This document shows positions 62,224 to 64,000 of a stretch of DNA of 64,000 bases, piece by piece (position 1 is the first letter of the stretch; the number at the start of each line of letters is the position of its first letter). The DNA comes from Spartinivicinus marinus. Its GTDB lineage: Bacteria; Pseudomonadota; Gammaproteobacteria; Pseudomonadales; Zooshikellaceae. The position numbers and the translations under genes are program-made. The notes under the pieces were generated by a model that saw only the letters and a list, made by a program, of their open reading frames with translations, ran no database searches and was not told the DNA's origin. The stretch spans positions 372,001 to 436,000 of the forward strand of contig NZ_JAPJZK010000001.1 of the NCBI RefSeq assembly GCF_026309355.1. Reading direction: 5' to 3'.

Positions 62224-62949
62224 ATGCTCACCAAGCTTCGCAAACTAACCCAGGAATTAGGTTGGCTAAACGGCTTACTTTATCTGTTACACACCAGTTT
62301 AAACAAGTTGACTCGGGGACACTTCCGAATCATAAAGTACTATTTGTATTATCAACCTATCCCTGAAACCCCTTTACTCCCTCCTAATCGGGGCAAGCAG
62401 ATAGAAATCAAAACAATCACTGCCAATGATACCACCTGTTTTGCAGACTTCCCTCGGCCTTTAACAGTAATTAAGCGTCGCTTTGACCAGCAAGGTCAAT
62501 GCTTTGCCGCTTATCTTAAAGATAACTTTGTAGGCTATATCTGGATTAGTCAAGTAGACTACCAAGAAGACGAAGTGAAGTGTTTATTTTCACCACGACC
62601 AGCTGAACAAACGGCCTGGGATTATGATGTTTACATTACCCCTGCTGCTCGGCTTGGCTTTACTTTTCCTAAACTTTGGCAAACGGTTAATGAGTACCTG
62701 GCTCTACAAGGCGTTAAGTGGACCCTATGCCGAATCTCAGCATTTAACATCGGCTCCTTAGCGTCTCACCAACGTTTAGGAGCGACTCGTATGGGAGCTG
62801 CCACATTCATTTGTGTTGGCTCTTGGCAATTAATGCTAGCCAGCCATGCGCCTTATATACACTTATCAATAACACAAAAGCACACTCCACAACTATTATT
62901 ACCAATCAAGTCGATTGCATCCTCTGTTGAGCCAGTTCAGCCATCTTAG
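62224..62949 (+). CDS. GNAT-type acyltransferase-like protein of the polysaccharide cluster
   Basis: 241 aa. The core has GNAT-like strand and loop patterns: CFAAYLKDNFVGYIWISQVDY, WDYDVYITPAARLGFTFPKLW and a FNIGSLASHQRLGATRMG segment resembling the acetyl-CoA-binding/N-ACETYLTRANSFERASE motif (SLASHQRLGA). The N-terminus includes a short helical stretch. Proteins of this type are found near the ACP and ligase genes in exosortase-A loci. It is divergent from the ACP gene and 18 bp before the asparagine-synthase-like gene, so those two form an operon. Acyl donor and acceptor unknown. Confidence 0.75.
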   Translation: MLTKLRKLTQELGWLNGLLYLLHTSLNKLTRGHFRIIKYYLYYQPIPETPLLPPNRGKQIEIKTITANDTTCFADFPRPLTVIKRRFDQQGQCFAAYLKDNFVGYIWISQVDYQEDEVKCLFSPRPAEQTAWDYDVYITPAARLGFTFPKLWQTVNEYLALQGVKWTLCRISAFNIGSLASHQRLGATRMGAATFICVGSWQLMLASHAPYIHLSITQKHTPQLLLPIKSIASSVEPVQPS

Positions 62950-62967
62950 CCAGAAAGGGAAATCTAT

Positions 62968-64000
62968 ATGGGTGCCTTTGCCTTGATAAAGGAGTCAGCC
63001 TTTAATTTTATTGAGCCTATTAAACAATCATTACAGCAGCAAGGTTTTCAACAGCCAATATCACTGAGCCGGAAGGGTTTTGAGCTTATTATTTGCCCCA
63101 AGCAGGTTAACCCCGTTACCAATTACTATGAAAATAGTGAGGGGAGTTTCTGTGTCGGTCTTGGTACCCTTATGTACCAAGGCTTACATGGTGAGCCTGC
63201 ATTACAAACATTGCTTGATGATTTCAACAAGCGTCCAATCCCTCATAACCGTTTTTACGGCACTTTCAGTGTACTCATTTATAAGGCAGGTCAGTTATTT
63301 TGTTTTACTGACAGTCTTGGTTTATACAAGGTCTACCATAATTTAGAGCAATCTATCCTATCATCCTCTTTCCTAACCCTTCTCACCACAACCCAGCAAC
63401 CTACCATTAACACACAAGGGGTATATGAATATATCTTTCAAGGCGCCACCTTTGGTACAGAAACAGTTATCAACCAAATAGCCACCTTAGAACCTCACTG
63501 GCTTTACCAGCTAACACCAACCCCTAAAACAGACTACCGGGCTTGTCACCCCCGATTTAAAGCAGCCTATGGGCCACTGGATATTTTGGTTGAAGATAGT
63601 GTTGCTAATCTTAGGGAACAGTTCTCTGTGATTAATCAATGCTTTGGTAACAAAATTGACACTGCCTTAGCAGGGGGCTATGACTCCCGACTAATATTAG
63701 CCTTACTAAGAGAACAAGGCACTAACCCCCATCTGTATGTTTATGGAAAAAGTACAGACGTGCATACTCAAATTGCGAGAGCAATTTGCGAACAAGAAGG
63801 TTTGCCCTTACAACAAATAGATAAGCAACAGTCACCACCACTTTCACCGGCAGATTTGGCTGAGCAGGTCAGTCAAGCATTTTATTTATTCGATGGCTAC
63901 CCTATTGACGGTGTATGGGGCAATGGTCAGGACTTAGCTACCCGTAAGCAGCGTAGCGAAGGGGGAAGATTAACACTCAATGGTGATGGTGGTGAAATCT
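62968..64000 (+). CDS. Asparagine-synthase-like amidotransferase, C-terminus cut by window edge
   Basis: The ATG at 62968 has AAAGGG 6-9 nt upstream and the frame is open through base 64000 (344 codons so far). Residues 1-205 form an N-terminal beta-rich domain of the glutaminase-like type but begin MGAFALIKES, without the catalytic Cys at position 2, so ammonia release from glutamine is not expected. The synthase domain has the ATP pyrophosphatase P-loop ALAGGYDSRLILALLRE (A235 to R241 core, variant of SGGxDS) and, at the edge, LNGDGGE matching the GDGGDE motif. Members in exosortase-A loci probably amidate a uronic acid or amino sugar in the polysaccharide. Confidence 0.85.
   Translation, partial: MGAFALIKESAFNFIEPIKQSLQQQGFQQPISLSRKGFELIICPKQVNPVTNYYENSEGSFCVGLGTLMYQGLHGEPALQTLLDDFNKRPIPHNRFYGTFSVLIYKAGQLFCFTDSLGLYKVYHNLEQSILSSSFLTLLTTTQQPTINTQGVYEYIFQGATFGTETVINQIATLEPHWLYQLTPTPKTDYRACHPRFKAAYGPLDILVEDSVANLREQFSVINQCFGNKIDTALAGGYDSRLILALLREQGTNPHLYVYGKSTDVHTQIARAICEQEGLPLQQIDKQQSPPLSPADLAEQVSQAFYLFDGYPIDGVWGNGQDLATRKQRSEGGRLTLNGDGGEI

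Noticed and set aside
63080-63346. 88-codon frame near the right edge
   Set aside because: It lies in another frame of the asparagine-synthase-like gene, which starts at 62968 with an SD and stays open to the window end.

Overview
This 64 kb window looks like chromosome of a low-GC (roughly 40 %) marine-type gammaproteobacterium. PepN, NadK, YeaC, DUF1853, DUF2797, a complete-looking gsp cluster and TTG/GTG starts with good Shine-Dalgarno (SD) sites all fit. The order Oceanospirillales (Zooshikella/Spartinivicinus-like) is a guess from gene content, not a demonstrated placement.

Region 1 (1-19.6 kb) is the most unusual part. Seven tandem same-strand genes (the first cut by the left edge) each encode an exported protein of about 780-800 aa. 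Each has a signal peptide, a divergent N-terminal domain of about 200 residues ending in an FG-GAP-like calcium loop, and a nearly invariant C-terminal module of about 572 residues. That module carries a second calcium-type loop (DRNKDGRDD), a coiled coil, paired cysteines and a lysine-rich KKKKKWFKKKKK patch. The constant halves are mosaics of blocks shared between different copies, which suggests gene conversion. Copies 4-7 and a decayed eighth copy (19517) share a homologous promoter/leader with a perfect TATAAT. Copies 2 and 3 lack it. A VapBC-type toxin-antitoxin pair sits between copies 4 and 5. The spacers hold about 95-bp palindromic elements.

Region 2 (19.6-25.9 kb) is accessory. It has an exported RHS/YD-repeat protein with a downstream overlapping small membrane protein (possible effector/immunity pair), then an operon of three unrecognised exported or membrane-anchored proteins. 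The last (22809) is a divergent relative of the array's constant module without the variable domain. A polytopic membrane protein of unknown function follows.

Region 3 (25.9-38 kb) is ordinary core genome: pepN, a periplasmic solute-binding protein, DUF2797, yeaC-like, a metallophosphoesterase, nadK, DUF1853, a PLP-dependent deaminase/desulfhydrase, a coiled-coil protein with a TTG start, a 28-residue acidic micropeptide with a good SD, and tRNA-Asp(GTC) and tRNA-Val(TAC).

Region 4 (38.1-50.1 kb) encodes a type II secretion system. gspE-F-G-H-I-J-K-L-M runs leftward and gspC-D rightward from a divergent 0.85 kb control region containing an 8-bp-arm palindrome and a three-fold direct repeat. 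GspD carries a C-terminal SPOR-like domain and GspC is short with no PDZ domain. This system is a plausible outer-membrane exit for the array proteins, but that link is inference.

Region 5 (50.2 kb to the right edge) starts with an EamA transporter and continues into an exopolysaccharide cluster of the exosortase-A-associated type: polyprenyl-phosphate sugar transferase, S1C-like protease, acyl-CoA ligase, PLP decarboxylase, heparinase II/III-like protein, two alpha/beta hydrolases, acyl carrier protein, an acyltransferase-like protein and an asparagine-synthase-like protein cut by the edge. No exosortase or PEP-CTERM protein is visible in the window.
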